Below, one piece after another: positions 47,969 through 56,942 of a stretch of 64,000 bases of DNA. The translations under genes and the position numbers were made by a program. Source of the DNA: Streptomyces anulatus. Lineage in GTDB: Bacteria; Actinomycetota; Actinomycetes; Streptomycetales; Streptomycetaceae. Each line of letters begins with the position of its first letter. Positions within the stretch are counted from its first letter, which is position 1. The stretch is taken from the NCBI RefSeq assembly GCF_000721175.1, contig NZ_JOEZ01000016.1, positions 124,001 to 188,000 on the forward strand, written 5' to 3'. The notes below the pieces were generated by a model. The model ran no database searches. It saw nothing but the letters and a program-made list of their open reading frames with translations, and was not told where the DNA came from.

Positions 47969-48760
47969 GTGCCTGACATATCCCTGACGACCCTGATCCT
48001 GCTCTGCCTCGCCGCCGCCGCCGCGGGCTGGATCGACGCGGTGGTGGGCGGCGGCGGACTGCTGCTCCTGCCCGCGCTGCTGCTCGGCCTGCCGCACGTT
48101 TCGGCGGCCCACGTCCTCGGCACCAACAAGGCCGTCGCGATCGTGGGCACCTCGGGCGCGGCGGTCACCTTCCTGCGCGAGGCCCCGGTACGGGTGGGGC
48201 TGGCGGTGCGGGTCGGCCTGATGGCGCTCGCCGGGTCGATGACCGGGGCGTTCTTCGCCGCCGGGATCAGCAGCGAGGCGCTCCGGCCGGTGATCATGGT
48301 CGTGCTGCTGGGGGTCGCCGCCTTCGTGATGCTGCGCCCGTCCTTCGGAACGGCCGCGGCGGGCGACGGCACGGACCGGCCGGCCACCCGGGCCCGGATC
48401 CTCACGGCGATCGTGCTCGTCGGCGGCGGGATCGGCTTCTACGACGGCCTGTTCGGGCCGGGCACCGGCACCTTCCTGGTGCTGGCCCTGACCGCCGTGC
48501 TCCACCTGGACCTGGTGACCGCGTCGGCCACCGCGAAGATCGTCAACGTGTGCACCAACGCGGGGGCGCTCGCGATGTTCGCGTACCAGGGCACGGTGCT
48601 GTGGCAGCTCGCGGCCGTGATGGCCGTCTTCAATCTGGCGGGCGGGATGATCGGGGCCCGGATGGCGCTGAGCCGGGGGAGCGGCTTCGTCCGGGCGGTG
48701 CTGCTGACGGTGGTGTTCTCGCTGGTCGCCAAGCTGGGCTTCGACCAGTGGAGCGCGTAG
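47969..48760 (+). CDS. TSUP-family (TauE/SafE) membrane permease
   Basis: A 263-residue protein with about eight membrane segments and the family repeats: AAGWIDAVVGGGGLLLLPALL in the first half and GFYDGLFGPGTGTFLVLALT in the second. TSUP proteins move sulfite, sulfonates or other small anions. Start GTG 47969; TAGTGT six bases before it resembles a -10 element, so the mRNA may be leaderless. It is divergent from nirBD. Confidence 0.88.
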   Translation: MPDISLTTLILLCLAAAAAGWIDAVVGGGGLLLLPALLLGLPHVSAAHVLGTNKAVAIVGTSGAAVTFLREAPVRVGLAVRVGLMALAGSMTGAFFAAGISSEALRPVIMVVLLGVAAFVMLRPSFGTAAAGDGTDRPATRARILTAIVLVGGGIGFYDGLFGPGTGTFLVLALTAVLHLDLVTASATAKIVNVCTNAGALAMFAYQGTVLWQLAAVMAVFNLAGGMIGARMALSRGSGFVRAVLLTVVFSLVAKLGFDQWSA

Positions 48761-48790
48761 CGGCTGCCGGGCCTCTCGACGGACGTCGGA

Positions 48791-49423
48791 TCAGCGCACG
48801 TCGGTGAGGTGCGCGTACGCCACCACGTTGCCCTGGTAGCCGGTCTCCTCGGAGAAGCCGCCGCCGCAGGTGATCAGCCGGAGCGAGGCGTGCGGGGAGT
48901 CGCCGTAGACGCGCTGGTCGGGGAAGTCGTCGTTGTCGTAGACCTCGATGGCGTCGATCGAGAACACGGCCGTGCGCCCGTCCTCGCGGTCCACCTCGAC
49001 CCTGGTCCCCTTGGTCAGGGCCCCCAGGGCGTAGAAGACGGACGGCCCTTCCGCGTTGTCCACGTGTCCCGCGACGATCGCGGTGCCCTGCGCGCCGGGC
49101 GGGACGCCGCCCCCGTACCAGCCCGCGAGGTTGCGGTCCTCGTCCGGCGGTACGTCGAGGCTGCCGTCGGCGGCCAGCCCCAGCCGGGTCATCGGCGCGT
49201 CCACCTCGATGGTCGGGATGCGGATGCGGACCGGCTCGGAGGGGTCCAGCGGCTCGGCGACCGGGGAGCCGGGCTGGAGCCGGGGCCCGGCGGCGAAGGC
49301 CTGGGCGCTGGAGGGCTGCGGCGGGATCAGCTGGCCGCCGGGGCCGTTCTGGATGAGCCAGATGCCGCACAGCACGGCGATGCCCACCAGCCAGCCCTTG
49401 GCCTTCTGCGCGCTTGGGGACAC
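48791..49423 (-). CDS. Class F sortase
   Basis: A 210-residue sortase with an N-terminal membrane anchor (GWLVGIAVLCGIWLIQ). The catalytic His (GTAIVAGHVDNAEGPSVFYA) and Cys (LRLITCGGGFSEETGY) are present. The C-terminal segment (GNVVAYAHLTDVR) does not show an obvious catalytic Arg before the last strand, so the third residue needs checking. Start GTG 49423. It lies directly downstream of a gene for a secreted, membrane-anchored protein. Confidence 0.85.
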   Translation of the reverse strand: MSPSAQKAKGWLVGIAVLCGIWLIQNGPGGQLIPPQPSSAQAFAAGPRLQPGSPVAEPLDPSEPVRIRIPTIEVDAPMTRLGLAADGSLDVPPDEDRNLAGWYGGGVPPGAQGTAIVAGHVDNAEGPSVFYALGALTKGTRVEVDREDGRTAVFSIDAIEVYDNDDFPDQRVYGDSPHASLRLITCGGGFSEETGYQGNVVAYAHLTDVR

Positions 49424-49504
49424 GGCGTCGTCCTCGGTCGGTGGTCCGGGGCGGACGGGACGCGCTCGGGGACGCGCCCCGCCCGGTCGGGGGGAAGCGG
49501 AGTT

Positions 49505-50050
49505 TCAGCTTCCTTCGGCGCCCTCGGAGCGGCGGCGCAGCAGCCACAGTCCGCCGACGGCGGCCAGCCCGATCACGCCGACGCCGAGGGCGACCTGCGT
49601 GGAGTCCGGTTCGACGCTGCCGCCGACCCCGGTCCGCACATGGCCGGAGGGGCGGTCGTGGATGGGCTTGTCGTGCTTGCCGCCGCCGATCACCTTGAGG
49701 TCGCCGACCGCGTCCTTGCCGTTGTCGCAGGAGACGACGATCTCGTAGACGCCGGGCCGGGCGTCGCGCGGCACGGTGAACTGGCCGACCACGACCTCCT
49801 TGCGGGTGCCGGGGCGCACCTCGAAGTCCCCGGCGTCCAGGGAGTTCGCGTCACCGATGCCCGACCCCTTCTTGCCGCAGGCGGTGGTGTTCACGGTGAC
49901 GGTGGCGCCGGGGGCCGCGGTCGCCGGGGTGATCTCCAGACGGCCGAAGTCACCCGCGTACGCGGACGGAGCGGCGGCGGTGAGACCGAACGCGATGACG
50001 GTGAACGCGGCACCGACGGTGCCGGTCACAAGGCGGGCAGGGCTGCGCAT
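49505..50050 (-). CDS. Secreted, C-terminally membrane-anchored protein
   Basis: A 181-residue protein: signal peptide (RSPARLVTGTVGAAFTVIAF ending near SAYAGD), a beta-rich extracellular part (LEITPATAAPGATVTVNTTA, PRDARPGVYEIVVSCDNG, two Cys likely forming a disulfide), a Pro/His linker (KHDKPIHDRPSGHV), a hydrophobic anchor (VALGVGVIGLAAVGGLWLL) and RRRSEG tail. No LPxTG or LAxTG motif is seen before the anchor, so despite the adjacent sortase it may simply be membrane-bound. Upstream lies a Crp-like site. Confidence 0.8.
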   Translation of the reverse strand: MRSPARLVTGTVGAAFTVIAFGLTAAAPSAYAGDFGRLEITPATAAPGATVTVNTTACGKKGSGIGDANSLDAGDFEVRPGTRKEVVVGQFTVPRDARPGVYEIVVSCDNGKDAVGDLKVIGGGKHDKPIHDRPSGHVRTGVGGSVEPDSTQVALGVGVIGLAAVGGLWLLRRRSEGAEGS

Positions 50051-50270
50051 GGGGGATCCTCCGGGCAGACGGCGCGAGCGGGTTGTCCTGACCCCGAGCC
50101 AACGGGGGTGCGGCCCGCGACGCCTTCTGACGCCAGGTCAGCTTTCACCCGTACGGACCGGCGCGGCACCCTTGCCGGAGTGGATCACCGCAGGTCGCGA
50201 CGGTGCGACTGGGCCGTTCGGTCCGTGCTGCCGCTCCGGGTGCCGATCGGGTGAAGCGTGTACGATAGGT

Positions 50271-50284
50271 GTGATGTAGGTCAC
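50271..50284. promoter_or_regulatory. Crp-like binding site
   Basis: GTGATGTAGGTCAC fits GTG-N6-GNCAC. It lies 221 bases upstream of the secreted-protein gene (minus strand), within the 387-base gene-free interval 50051-50437. Confidence 0.45.
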
Positions 50285-50362
50285 ATGAATGACCTCGCGA
50301 GGCCCGGGAATACGCAAGAGACCCCCCACGGGACGGATCCCCGCCCCCACGGCACCCGCCCT

Positions 50363-50389
50363 CACCGGTCCACCCCCCCTGGACCGGTG
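50363..50389 (-). terminator. Terminator after the DUF5990-like gene
   Basis: Perfect 10-base arms (CACCGGTCCA) with a C7 loop, downstream of the minus-strand gene that ends at 50438. Confidence 0.7.
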
Positions 50390-50437
50390 GGGGCGGTGTC
50401 GGATCCGGCACCGGCCGCTCCGGCTCCCGCTCGCGGC

Positions 50438-50908
50438 TCAGGCTCCGCCCGCCCCGCCCGTGGCGCTCCAGACGATCTGCGGCGGGCGCACCCGGGCGCA
50501 CAGCGGCTGCCCTTTGGCGTCGGTGAGCCCGAGCCGCCCGGTGAGATGTCCGGAGCGCGCGGCGGCTTCGAGGACGTCCGGGTCGATGTCGCTGAACATC
50601 AGCTTGGCGCGCCGGAACATGGTGAAGACCCCGGCGTCGTCCACCGTGCCCCACGACAGATAGACGAATCGCCCGCCCAGCCGGTTCTGGACGTACGGGC
50701 CCGACACCTCGATCCCGTCCGCCGTCGCGGTGGCCGTGCAGTCGAGCGCCCACGAGGCGCAGGGGGCGTCCCCGGGGTGCAGGCCGAGCAGCTCGCCCGG
50801 CCGGTCCTTGCGCTGGACGCCGACGTGGATGTTGTCGCACCCGGGGAAGTCGCTGTCCGGGCCACAGCTGCGGCCGGGAAGGGCTGAGGCCTCGATATGG
50901 ATCTGCAT
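50438..50908 (-). CDS. DUF5990-like hypothetical protein
   Basis: A 156-residue protein, beta-rich and soluble. The pattern MQIHIEASALPGRSC, NIHVGVQRKDRPGELLGLHP and GRFVYLSWGT matches a Streptomyces/Actinobacteria family known as DUF5990, of unknown function. ATG 50908 is used; ATG 50926 is in frame and cannot be excluded. It lies 67 bases downstream of the aminotransferase gene on the same strand and may be cotranscribed with it. Confidence 0.75.
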   Translation of the reverse strand: MQIHIEASALPGRSCGPDSDFPGCDNIHVGVQRKDRPGELLGLHPGDAPCASWALDCTATATADGIEVSGPYVQNRLGGRFVYLSWGTVDDAGVFTMFRRAKLMFSDIDPDVLEAAARSGHLTGRLGLTDAKGQPLCARVRPPQIVWSATGGAGGA

Positions 50909-50975
50909 GCCCCCATGGTCCGGCACCGTGGGAGCCGGTGGTGTGCGCAGCCGGAACCGGCTGTGCGTGGGCGTC

Positions 50976-51788
50976 TCACACGGTGTCCGCCGGAGTGCTG
51001 TCGTGCACCGTCCCCAGGTCCCTCATCAGGTCCTCGTCGACCGTGAACTCGGTGCCGTCGATCCGCCGCACCGGCGCGATGCCCTGGGAGTTGCAGACGA
51101 AGGCGGCCCGGTAGCGCCCCACCCCGCCCGGGCCCTCCAGCGTCACCGGGCGTCGCACCGACGGCCGTCCGGACCGGGCCAGCCCCTGCTCCAGCAATGT
51201 CATCGTGACGCCGACGAGCGCCGGGGCGTCGGGCCACACCACCGAAGTCCCGTCCCAGAAGCCGATGTTGGTGACCGCCCCCTCGGTCACCACTCCGCCC
51301 GGCGCGGTCAGCAGCGCCTCGTCGAACCCCGCCCGCCCGGCCAGGATCCCGTAGTACGTCTGCCCGAACTCGCCCGGCCGCTTGATGTGCGGAGCCGTGC
51401 GCACGTACGGCACCGACATCAGGCTCCGCGCCCCGGCCGGTATGACGGCGGGCTCCCGTACCGTCACCATCAGGGTCGTGCGCGCCGCGCCGGGCGGCAG
51501 ATAGCCGTTCACCCGCACCGAGGCGTCCCGCAGCCCCGCGCCGTCCAGGGCGTGCCGGACCAGCTCCCGCACCCGGTCACCGTCCACCGGCCGTGCGAAC
51601 AGTTCGCGGTTCGCGGCGTCCAGCCGGGCGAGGTGCAGACCGAGACCCCGCACCCGGCCGTCCCGCACCTGTGCGGCGGTGAAGTGACCGAAGCCGTACA
51701 GCGCGGGGATCCGCAGGTTCTCCTCGGTGGCGGGCAGGCCGTCGAACTCGATGTGGGGCAGGGGCGCGGCCGGCGGGTGCGTCGTCAT
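50976..51788 (-). CDS. Aminotransferase class IV family protein
   Basis: A 270-residue PLP fold-type IV protein related to 4-amino-4-deoxychorismate lyase and branched-chain aminotransferases. Visible are the PLP-proximal VTEGAVTNIGFWDG (Glu), RPGEFGQTYYGILAGRAGFD in the region of the PLP lysine, and the N-terminal LPATEENLRIPALYGFGHFTA. The expected PLP lysine is in HIKRPGEF, and should be verified. Start ATG 51788. It is divergent from the FMN reductase gene across a SoxR-like palindrome. Confidence 0.85.
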   Translation of the reverse strand: MTTHPPAAPLPHIEFDGLPATEENLRIPALYGFGHFTAAQVRDGRVRGLGLHLARLDAANRELFARPVDGDRVRELVRHALDGAGLRDASVRVNGYLPPGAARTTLMVTVREPAVIPAGARSLMSVPYVRTAPHIKRPGEFGQTYYGILAGRAGFDEALLTAPGGVVTEGAVTNIGFWDGTSVVWPDAPALVGVTMTLLEQGLARSGRPSVRRPVTLEGPGGVGRYRAAFVCNSQGIAPVRRIDGTEFTVDEDLMRDLGTVHDSTPADTV

Positions 51789-51850
51789 GCGGCCACCGTA
51801 TGCGTGCTGTCCGGACCCGGGCCGGACAGGCCCCGGACGGACGGGCTTGA

Positions 51851-51868
51851 CCTCAACCATGGTTGAGG
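51851..51868. promoter_or_regulatory. SoxR box: SoxR-box-like perfect palindrome
   Basis: CCTCAACCATGGTTGAGG is an 18-base perfect palindrome with the CCTCAA...TTGAGG frame of SoxR operators. It overlaps a TTGACC element (51847-51852) and ends 16 bases before the FMN reductase ATG, as expected for a MerR-type promoter. In Streptomyces coelicolor SoxR controls a small set of redox genes including an NADPH-dependent reductase of this type. Confidence 0.75.
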
Positions 51869-51884
51869 CAGAAGGCTCGACGCC

Positions 51885-52520
51885 ATGGACACCGCAGCAG
51901 CATCCACATCGCCCACCGCATCCACCACGCCCGCGACCGGGCCCGCCCCCCTCAAGGTCGCCGTCATCCTCGGCAGCAACCGCGACGGCCGCTTCGGACC
52001 CGTCGTCGCCGACTGGTTCCTGGCCCGCGCGGCGGGCCACTTCGGCATCGAGACCGACCTGGTCGACGTCGCCGACGCCGGCCTGCCCGGCGCGATCACC
52101 TTCAGCCCCGGGCCCGAGGAGGCGGCGCGGCTCGGCGCGGTCTCCGACCGGCTCGCGGCGGCCGACGCCTTCGTCGTCCTCACGCCCGAGTACAACCACT
52201 CGTTCCCCGCACCGCTGAAGACCCTCATCGACTGGCACAAAGCGGAATGGCAGGCCAAGCCCGTCGCGTTCGTCAGCTACGGCGGCGTCTCCGGCGGGCT
52301 GCGGGCCGTCGAACAGCTCCGGCAGGTCTTCGCCGAACTGCACACCGTCACCGTCCGGGACACCGTCTCCTTCCACAACGCCGGCGCCCTCTTCGACGAC
52401 GAGGGACGCCATCTGGACCCGGAGCCGGCCGACGCGGCGGCCAAGACGCTGCTGGACCAGCTGGTGTGGTGGGGCACCGCCCTGCGCGACGCCCGGAATC
52501 TCCGTCCGTACGGCGCCTGA
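51885..52520 (+). CDS. NADPH-dependent FMN reductase family protein
   Basis: A 211-residue flavodoxin-like oxidoreductase: VAVILGSNRDGRFGPVVADW for the phosphate loop and LTPEYNHSFPAPLKTLIDWHK, the hallmark of the NAD(P)H:FMN reductase family. The first 22 residues are a Thr/Ala/Pro-rich extension. The SoxR-like box at its start suggests induction by redox-active compounds such as endogenous pigments. Start ATG 51885. Confidence 0.9.
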   Translation: MDTAAASTSPTASTTPATGPAPLKVAVILGSNRDGRFGPVVADWFLARAAGHFGIETDLVDVADAGLPGAITFSPGPEEAARLGAVSDRLAAADAFVVLTPEYNHSFPAPLKTLIDWHKAEWQAKPVAFVSYGGVSGGLRAVEQLRQVFAELHTVTVRDTVSFHNAGALFDDEGRHLDPEPADAAAKTLLDQLVWWGTALRDARNLRPYGA

Positions 52521-52591
52521 CGCCCCGTGGGCCGACAATCGCATCGAAGGCCCACGGGCAGGAAGCCCGCCGTACTCCGAGGAGACCGACG

Positions 52592-52933
52592 ATGACAGCG
52601 CCGCCGGCATGGCTGACCGTACTGACCACGACCGACAGCGAGGACAGGGCCCAGGCCCTGGCGCAGTCGGCGGTGGAGGCCAGGCTGGCGGCCTGCGCGC
52701 AGATCTCCGCCCCCGTCACCTCCGTCTACCGGTGGCGGGACGCCATCGAGACGACCGAGGAGTGGCAGGTGCTCTTCAAGACGACGTCGGAGCGCTACGA
52801 CGAGCTCGAGGAGCACATCCAGCGGGAGCACGACTACGACACGCCGGAGATCATCGCCCTGCCGGTGATCCGGGGCAGTGCCCGCTATCTCGGCTGGGTG
52901 ACGGCGGAGACGGCGCCCCCGGCAGCCCTGTGA
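52592..52933 (+). CDS. cutA: Divalent-cation tolerance protein CutA
   Basis: A 113-residue CutA1-family trimer-forming protein: TVLTTTDSEDRAQALAQSAV, ARLAACAQI, SVYRWRDAIETTEEWQVLFK and EIIALPVIRGSARYLGWV are all family motifs. Linked to copper/divalent-metal tolerance; the exact role is unclear. GGAG precedes ATG 52592. It overlaps the next gene by four bases (GTGA). Confidence 0.93.
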   Translation: MTAPPAWLTVLTTTDSEDRAQALAQSAVEARLAACAQISAPVTSVYRWRDAIETTEEWQVLFKTTSERYDELEEHIQREHDYDTPEIIALPVIRGSARYLGWVTAETAPPAAL

Positions 52934-53418
52934 CGGCGGCCGTGACCACACCCGTCCCCGGCGGCCCGGTCGCCGCCGAGCTGCCCTTCTTCGTGTACGG
53001 GACGCTGCTGCCGGGCGAACCCAACCACGACCTGTTCCTCCGGGGCCGCACGAGGGGCGAGCGGCCGGCCGTGCTGCCCCGGGCCCTGCTCTACGACGGC
53101 CCCGGCTACCCGTACGCGATCGACGGCCATGGCCGCGTCCACGGCACCCTGCTCGTCGCCGCGCCCGGGGTGTACGGGGAACTGCTCGGGCTCCTGGACC
53201 ACCTGGAGGAGTACCTCGGCCCCGGTCACCCGCGCAACCTGTACGAACGGGTCGTCCGCGAGGTCGAGCTGCCGGCGCAGGAGGCGCCGGGAGGCGGCGA
53301 GGCCGTGCGCGCCTGGGTCTACCTCGCAGCGACCGCCGTCACCCGCTCACTGCGGACCGGTGGCGTCCTCATCCCCGGAGGGCGGTGGGCCACCGGCCGC
53401 ACACCGGGATATTCCTAG
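52930..53418 (+). CDS. Gamma-glutamylcyclotransferase-like protein
   Basis: A 162-residue GGCT/AIG2-like protein, starting at GTG 52930. The substrate loop FFVYGTLLPGEPNH (YGTL) and the catalytic-Glu region LLGLLDHLEEYLGPG are visible, followed by YERVVREVELP and WVYLA. Family members cyclise gamma-glutamyl compounds or act on related amides. The four-base overlap couples it to cutA. Confidence 0.88.
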   Translation: MTAAVTTPVPGGPVAAELPFFVYGTLLPGEPNHDLFLRGRTRGERPAVLPRALLYDGPGYPYAIDGHGRVHGTLLVAAPGVYGELLGLLDHLEEYLGPGHPRNLYERVVREVELPAQEAPGGGEAVRAWVYLAATAVTRSLRTGGVLIPGGRWATGRTPGYS

Positions 53419-53445
53419 GGCGTCGTGCCCTGACGTCTCGATTCA

Positions 53446-53478
53446 CCCGCCCGGCGCAGACGGTCCCCGCCGGGCGGG
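53446..53478. terminator. Terminator between GGCT-like and SanA-like genes
   Basis: Perfect 11-base arms (CCCGCCCGGCG and complement) with an 11-base loop between convergent genes. Confidence 0.65.
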
Positions 53479-53481
53479 CCG

Positions 53482-54282
53482 TCAGCGCGCCCCGGCGGCC
53501 AGGGCCTCGCTCACGCCCGGCTCCTGGGGCCCCAGGAAGCGCGGGTCGGGCCGGAACAGCGCGTCCAGGGCCGCCTTGCCCGAGGCCGCCAGCTCCCGGG
53601 CACCGCCGTAGTACCAGACGGAATCCCGCGGTTCGTCGACCCCGACGCCGTACGCGTCGATCCCGGCGGACCGGCACAGCGTGACCGCCCGATGGATGTG
53701 GAAGCCCTGGCTCACCAGCACCGCCCGGTCGACCCCGAAGATCTTCCTGGCCCGGACGCAGGAGTCCCAGGAGTCGAATCCGGCGTAGTCGCTCACGATC
53801 CGCTCGTCGGGCACCCCGCGTCCGGTGAGATACGTGCGCATCGCGTCCGGCTCGTCGTACTCCACCCGGCTGTTGTCCCCGGTGACCAGGACGACCTTCA
53901 CCTTCCCGGTGCGGTACAGCTCGGCCGCCGCGTCCAGCCGGTGCGCGAGGTACGGGGTCGGCCGGCCCTTCCACAGCCCGGCGCCGAACACCACGGCGAC
54001 CTCCCGCGCCGGAGCCTCCGCCGTCGTCCCCACCCGGTCGCCGGCCTCAAGACGCATCCAGGTCGCGGGCAGGAGCGCCAGCACACAGGCGGCCATCAGC
54101 CCCTGTAGCAGCCGCCGTCGGACCCGCCGGGTGCGCGGCAGCCGCAGAACGGCGGGCCGCTTCGGCAGCCGCAGGGCGGACCGGGCCGGCCACCGGGGGT
54201 CCCTCATCCACCGCCCGAGCAGTCCGAGCACGTTCCGTCTCTCCCCGGTCTTCCCGCTCTTCCCGCGCACCAGATCCCCCAC
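53482..54282 (-). CDS. DUF218 membrane protein, SanA/YdcF-like
   Basis: A protein of up to 266 residues with one N-terminal membrane segment (LLQGLMAACVLALLPATWM) after an Arg-rich stretch and a DUF218 domain outside (AVVFGAGLWKGRPTPYLAHR, VLVTGDNSRVEYDEPDAM, SQGFHIHRAVTLCRSAGID). SanA-type proteins affect envelope barrier and vancomycin tolerance in enterobacteria. The start is uncertain: GTG 54282 gives the longest version; an internal ATG (MRDPRWPARS) about 25 residues later is plausible. Confidence 0.82.
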   Translation of the reverse strand: MGDLVRGKSGKTGERRNVLGLLGRWMRDPRWPARSALRLPKRPAVLRLPRTRRVRRRLLQGLMAACVLALLPATWMRLEAGDRVGTTAEAPAREVAVVFGAGLWKGRPTPYLAHRLDAAAELYRTGKVKVVLVTGDNSRVEYDEPDAMRTYLTGRGVPDERIVSDYAGFDSWDSCVRARKIFGVDRAVLVSQGFHIHRAVTLCRSAGIDAYGVGVDEPRDSVWYYGGARELAASGKAALDALFRPDPRFLGPQEPGVSEALAAGAR

Positions 54283-54464
54283 TCATCCGTATGTCCGTTC
54301 ACCTCACTTGACGACCGGAACGCCGCAAAGGTTCGCCCGCCGTCCCGGTCGTGGCCTCCGACACCGGCGTACGCACACCGCCGCGGCCCCCGCGGTGAGC
54401 CGGCGGAAAACGCCCGTGACCCTCGCGCAACAGCCCGGCAACCTCCGCCCGGCACCATCGGTCC

Positions 54465-55403
54465 ATGACGGAGCCGGCCCCGGAACATCCTCATCAGCCA
54501 CCCCCGCTCCCCGACAGCACCGCGCACCTCCTCACCCGTATCACCGACCGGCTCGGCGCCCAGCTCAGCCTCGTCTCCCGGAACGGAACCCGCAGGCCCA
54601 TGCACCGCACCCGGCAGTACGACCGCCCCGCGCAGGACCGGCGCGGCACGCCCGCCCCGTCCCTGGTCGCCGTAGCGCACGGCAGCCGCGATCCGCGGGC
54701 CCTGCGCACCGTGCTGGCCCTCCTGGACCGGGTGCGCGAACTGCGCCCCGGCCTCGACGTCCGCCTCGGCCACATCGAGCTGAACCGGCCGCTGCTCCCG
54801 GACACCCTCGACACACTGCGCGGGGCCGACGCCGTCCTCGTACCGCTGCTCCTGGGACGCGGCCACCACGTCAAGCGCGACCTGCCCGCCGCGACAGCCG
54901 CCGCCCCCGGCGTACGCACCCGGATCGCCGAGCCCCTCGGCCCGCACCCCCTGCTCGTCGAGGCGCTGTACGGGCGGCTCGTCGAGGCCGGCTGGGACCC
55001 CGCCGACCGGGGCGGGCGGAGAGCCGCCGTGGTTCTCGCCGCCGCCGGATCCCGCGACCCCGACTCGGCCGAGGACACCCGGCGCACCGCCCGCATGCTC
55101 GCCGAACGCCTCGGCGTGCCCGTCGTCCCCGCGTACGCGTCCGCCGCCACGCCCACCGTCCCGGCCGCCCTGCGCGCACTGGCCGCCCGAGGCCGCCACC
55201 GGGCCTTCGTCGCCTCGTACTTCACCGCCCCCGGCCGCTTCGCGAGCGCCTGTGCCGACGCCGCACCGCGCCGGGCCGCCGCCCCGCTCGGCGCGCACCC
55301 GGCGATGGCCCGCCTCGTGCTGCACCGCTACGACCAGGCCCGGTCCGCCTCGGAGGCTGTTCCGGCCCCGGCGGACGCGGTGACCCTGCTCGCTTCCGCC
55401 TGA
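54465..55403 (+). CDS. Sirohydrochlorin chelatase family protein (two CbiX domains)
   Basis: A 312-residue protein with a 60-residue variable N-terminus followed by two CbiX-like halves: PSLVAVAHGSRDPRALRTVL (active His) and LVPLLLGRGHHVKRDLPAA in the first, AAVVLAAAGSRDPDSAEDTR and FVASYFTAPGRF in the second. The second half has Ala in place of His at the first position. Such enzymes insert iron or cobalt into sirohydrochlorin. The presence of nirBD nearby makes a siroheme role likely. ATG 54465 is the first start. Confidence 0.87.
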   Translation: MTEPAPEHPHQPPPLPDSTAHLLTRITDRLGAQLSLVSRNGTRRPMHRTRQYDRPAQDRRGTPAPSLVAVAHGSRDPRALRTVLALLDRVRELRPGLDVRLGHIELNRPLLPDTLDTLRGADAVLVPLLLGRGHHVKRDLPAATAAAPGVRTRIAEPLGPHPLLVEALYGRLVEAGWDPADRGGRRAAVVLAAAGSRDPDSAEDTRRTARMLAERLGVPVVPAYASAATPTVPAALRALAARGRHRAFVASYFTAPGRFASACADAAPRRAAAPLGAHPAMARLVLHRYDQARSASEAVPAPADAVTLLASA

Positions 55404-55457
55404 CATCCCGGGCCCGCTCCCGCCACGTTGTCCGTCCCGGTCGCTACTGTCGGAACC

Positions 55458-56816
55458 ATGGACGGCACACAGGGCGCACACGGGGCAGAACCGGCACACG
55501 GCACGCACGGGACACCGAGCGCACAGCGGACGACGGGGGCGGGCCCCTACGGGGCCGCCGACACCGAGCGCTTCGACACCGAGGAGGACAAGCGCCCCGG
55601 CCGCACCGCCTTCCAGCGCGACCGCGCCCGGGTCCTGCACTCCGCCGCCCTGCGCCGGCTCGCCGGGAAGACCCAGGTGGTGACGCCCGGCACCCGCTCC
55701 CTCGTCTGGGACGCCAGCCCCCGCACCCGGCTCACCCACTCCCTGGAGTGCGCCCAGGTCGGCCGCGAGCTCGGCGCGGTCCTCGGCTGCGACCCGGACC
55801 TGGTCGAGACCGCCTGCCTGGCCCACGACATGGGCCACCCGCCGTTCGGCCACAACGGCGAACAGGCGCTCAACGACTTCGCCTCCGACTGCGGCGGCTT
55901 CGAGGGCAACGCCCAGTCCCTGCGCCTGCTGACCCGCCTGGAGCCCAAGCGCTTCGTCCGCGACCCGCGCACCGGCGACCTGGTCAGCGTCGGCCTCAAC
56001 CTCACCCGGGCCGCCCTGGACGCCGCCACCAAGTACCCCTGGCCGCGCGGCGCGCACCCCACCGACCCGCACTCCGCCAAGTTCGGGGTCTACGCGGACG
56101 ACCTCCCGGTCTTCGCGTGGGCCCGCGAGGGCGCCCCCGATGACCGCACCTGCTTCGAGGCCCAGGTGATGGACTGGTCCGACGACGTGGCGTACAGCGT
56201 GCACGACTTCGAGGACGGGCTGCACGCCGGGCACATCGACCCCAACTGCCTCTACGCCGAACCGGAGCGCGAGGAGATCTGGGCCGTCGCCATCGGCCGC
56301 TACGTCCCGGCCGGCACCGACCCGCAGGAGCTGTCCGAGGCCCTGGACCGCCTGATCGACCAGGACTGGTGGCCGCACGGCTACGACGGCTCCGCCGTGG
56401 CCCAGGCCCGCCTCAAGGACGCCACCAGCCAGCTCATCGGCCGCTTCTGCACCGAGGCCGAGACCGCCACCCGCGCGGTGTACGGCCCCGGCCGCCTCGG
56501 CCGGTACGGCGCCGAGCTGGTCGTCCCGCGCGCGGTGCGCCACGAGTGCGCGGTGCTCAAGGCGGTCGCCGACCGTTATGTGATGCAGCGCGCCGAGCAG
56601 GAGACCCTCCGCGCCGACCAGCGCATCGTCATCGCCGAGCTGGCCGCCGCCCTCACCGCCCGCGCCCCCGAGGGCCTGGAACCGCACTTCCGCGCCCTGT
56701 TCGACCAGGCGCCCGACGACCACGCCCGCAAGCGGGTCCTCGTCGACCAGATCGCCGCCCTCACCGACGCCTCCGCACGATCCCTGCACGCCGCGCTCAC
56801 CGCCCGTCGTGGGTGA
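55458..56816 (+). CDS. dgt: Deoxyguanosinetriphosphate triphosphohydrolase-like protein
   Basis: A 452-residue HD-domain protein. Metal ligands are seen in [18 protein letters not shown] and in [19 protein letters not shown] (HD motif); [14 protein letters not shown] supplies the later Asp. dGTPases hydrolyse dGTP to deoxyguanosine and triphosphate and tune dNTP pools. ATG 55458 is used; the first 35 residues ([11 protein letters not shown]) are low-complexity. It precedes dnaG by one gene, as commonly seen in actinobacteria. Confidence 0.93.
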   Translation: MDGTQGAHGAEPAHGTHGTPSAQRTTGAGPYGAADTERFDTEEDKRPGRTAFQRDRARVLHSAALRRLAGKTQVVTPGTRSLVWDASPRTRLTHSLECAQVGRELGAVLGCDPDLVETACLAHDMGHPPFGHNGEQALNDFASDCGGFEGNAQSLRLLTRLEPKRFVRDPRTGDLVSVGLNLTRAALDAATKYPWPRGAHPTDPHSAKFGVYADDLPVFAWAREGAPDDRTCFEAQVMDWSDDVAYSVHDFEDGLHAGHIDPNCLYAEPEREEIWAVAIGRYVPAGTDPQELSEALDRLIDQDWWPHGYDGSAVAQARLKDATSQLIGRFCTEAETATRAVYGPGRLGRYGAELVVPRAVRHECAVLKAVADRYVMQRAEQETLRADQRIVIAELAAALTARAPEGLEPHFRALFDQAPDDHARKRVLVDQIAALTDASARSLHAALTARRG

Positions 56817-56942
56817 CCGGCAGACTGGAGCCTGACCACTGGGGGTGACCTGTCCCGGGCACCCCCTCTTTCGCCATCACGTTGCGTGCGGGACGCTCGC
56901 AGCGTGGGGGCGCCGCGCAGCACAGCACTGAGGAGGCATCAA

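Noticed and set aside
48779..49550. Open frames on the plus strand opposite the sortase gene
   Set aside because: They are complements of the sortase and surface-protein genes, which have clear family motifs on the minus strand.
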